Shown in pieces: positions 5,818-6,946 of a stretch of 6,946 bases of DNA (its first letter is position 1; each line of letters begins with the position of its first letter). The notes beneath the pieces are model-generated. The model searched no databases. It saw nothing but the letters and a program-made list of their open reading frames with translations, and was not told where the DNA came from. Position numbers and translations under genes: made by a program. Origin of the DNA: Armatimonadota bacterium (GTDB lineage: Bacteria > Armatimonadota > UBA10988 > DTZQ01); assembly GCA_012961305.1 (NCBI GenBank), contig DTZQ01000557.1, positions 1-6,946 of the forward strand, in the 5' to 3' direction.

Positions 5818-6752
5818 CACACCACCCGGGCACAAAGAACGTCCAACAGGCTCTCCTCGGCCTCGTCTCGCACCTGTTCCACGATGAAAATCTTGTTGGT
5901 GGGCGGGCAGTGCCAGACGCGGGCTTCCAATATGAACGGATAGGGTTTCCCCAGTCCCTTCCGCACCGCCCGGCGGAGGCGTTCCCGCAGTTTGCGTTTG
6001 GGCCCCCGAAAGGTCACTGCCAAGTGGCCGTGCTCTTCCGTTTCCTCGGCCTCCAAGCGGAAAGCATCCCAGGTCTTACGCTGCTGATAGCGACACCACT
6101 CCTCCAGCGGCTCCTCCTTGAGGACCACCTCGGCCAGCCCGTAGCGGCTGAAGGTGAGCGTGCTGCACCCGCGCTCGAAGGAAAGTTGCAGCAGGCCGGT
6201 CATCAACTGCTGACCCTTGAGGGAGAAGTCCGAGGGCACTTCACAGAGGAAATCGTAGGCTCCCCACACGTCCCAGCCGCCGGAGGAGTGGTCCTCCAGG
6301 CTCAGGAGCACCTGCCGAGCCAACTGGCGGAAGCCCTTCTCGCGCAGGCCCCCGGTGACCTGGGCAATGGTAACTCGCGCGCACTTGGGGCAGTACCAAA
6401 TCACCCCGTAAGCCTGCCGGTCAGCCCGCCAGGCAAAACATTCGAGGTCTCGCCGCCCCTTTTCCCTTTTGCTGACCAACTTCACCTCCCGCTCGATTTC
6501 CAAGTTCAACTTCTGTTTGCGGGCCAACTTGCGCAAATCGCGGAAGTACCTTTCCAGAGTGGCATTCAGGTCTATGCTTTTGCGCTTGCTGGCGTCGAAC
6601 CATTTGACCTCGACGCGGGGGCCCTGGGACCCATCCAAGCGCAGATAACCCTGCTCCGCGTCCCCCCCGATGCCGGCCAAAACCCACTCGGGGGGGACCT
6701 GCAACTTAACGCGCTGCCAACCAATAGTGGTCCAGTCCGAAGTAGCACCCAT
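5811..6752 (-). CDS. Hypothetical protein, two-repeat, with one CPxC motif
   Basis: I do not recognise this 313-residue protein. It has no signal peptide or membrane helix and is probably cytoplasmic. It appears to be an internal duplication of about 150 residues. WQRVKLQVPPEW (12-23) resembles WGAYDFLCEVPSDF (163-176). The basic, helical stretch at 66-82 has a rough counterpart at 216-231. WYCPKCARVTIAQV (119-132) aligns with WHCPPTNKIFIVEQV (280-294). Each unit ends in a short helix (141-155 and 298-313). Cys121/Cys124 form a CPxC pair that could bind zinc or be redox active, but the second half keeps only the first Cys. The + strand frame over the same bases gives a Pro/Gln/Leu-rich product with no recognisable motif, so this strand is preferred. 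The ATG at 6752 has only a weak, distant purine tract upstream. The gene converges on kdsB, overlapping it by 7 bp. Function is unknown; the repeat is judged by eye. Confidence 0.8.
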   Translation of the reverse strand: MGATSDWTTIGWQRVKLQVPPEWVLAGIGGDAEQGYLRLDGSQGPRVEVKWFDASKRKSIDLNATLERYFRDLRKLARKQKLNLEIEREVKLVSKREKGRRDLECFAWRADRQAYGVIWYCPKCARVTIAQVTGGLREKGFRQLARQVLLSLEDHSSGGWDVWGAYDFLCEVPSDFSLKGQQLMTGLLQLSFERGCSTLTFSRYGLAEVVLKEEPLEEWCRYQQRKTWDAFRLEAEETEEHGHLAVTFRGPKRKLRERLRRAVRKGLGKPYPFILEARVWHCPPTNKIFIVEQVRDEAEESLLDVLCARVVCH

Positions 6753-6868
6753 GGTTTTTTACGGCTTCTTCTCCCTGACGAGTTGGCGAAACGGCAACCC
6801 CTCGAACCCCTCAAATCGCTTTCCCACACCAGTTTCAGCCGCCTGGCTTAAGGAAATCAGCCTTCTCC

Positions 6869-6888
6869 CCCAGAGTTCAAACTCTGGG
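6869..6888. repeat. Perfect short inverted repeat upstream of the hypothetical gene
   Basis: CCCAGAGTT and AACTCTGGG are exact 9-bp complements around a CA centre; with a realistic loop this is a 7-bp stem and 6-nt loop. It lies 117 bp upstream of the ATG at 6752. No U-run follows on either strand, so a classic terminator is not supported. It may be an operator, an RNA hairpin in the leader, or a dispersed repeat. The rest of 6753-6946 shows no gene or clear promoter. Confidence 0.5.
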
Positions 6889-6946
6889 CTACCTTTACTA
6901 AACAACGGAAGTTGGTTCCCTCAGTTTCCCACCCACTTGGTAACCG

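Noticed and set aside
5814..6851. 345-residue open frame on the + strand opposite the hypothetical gene
   Set aside because: Its product is Pro/Gln/Leu-rich with no recognisable motif, and it has no ribosome site. The - strand frame has a balanced composition and an apparent internal repeat.
6753..6946. Gene or promoter in the right-hand end
   Set aside because: No open frame with a start and ribosome site, and no convincing -35/-10 pair on either strand; only the hairpin at 6869-6888 is supported.

Overview
The window (6,946 bp) is ordinary bacterial chromosome with five protein genes packed closely together. There is no tRNA, rRNA, CRISPR array, insertion sequence or phage gene. Moderate-to-high GC, strong GGAGG ribosome sites, and a Kdo-activation gene beside Sec genes suggest a diderm (LPS-type) bacterium outside the well-studied groups. 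Heptamer-rich spacers, an unusually elongated SecD and a SecF with a polybasic tail fit a little-studied, possibly thermophilic lineage. Armatimonadota/Fervidibacteria-like is only a guess, because no marker gene here fixes the taxonomy.

Layout, left to right. Bases 1-88 are a repeat- and hairpin-rich leader for the first gene, a 12-helix MFS-type transporter (89-1342). The next spacer (1343-1503) holds a perfect sigma-70 consensus promoter (TTGACA, 17 bp, TATAAT). Its -35 box is one arm of an 8-bp inverted repeat. A 5'UTR hairpin and a strong ribosome site follow, leading into secD (1504-3687). A 149-bp spacer made largely of degenerate 7-bp repeats on both strands separates secD from secF (best start GTG at 3837, ending 5078). 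kdsB (5089-5817) follows after 10 bp. A conserved-looking but unrecognised gene (5811-6752) lies on the opposite strand, and its stop codon overlaps the kdsB end. The last 194 bp hold only a perfect short hairpin that I can support.

Working together: SecD and SecF form the membrane accessory complex that uses the proton (or sodium) gradient to pull secreted proteins across the inner membrane after SecA/SecYEG have pushed them. KdsB makes CMP-Kdo for the inner core of LPS. The spacing suggests that secD, secF and kdsB form one transcription unit driven by the promoter at 1410-1438, linking export and envelope building.

The less ordinary points are the operator-like palindrome on the secD promoter, the similar CTCCGGC/GCCGGAG hairpins ahead of the first two genes, the acidic linker inside periplasmic SecD, the Lys/Arg tail on cytoplasmic SecF, the heptamer spacer, and the apparent internal duplication of the unknown gene with a CPxC motif in only one half. 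I see no clear new multi-gene system.
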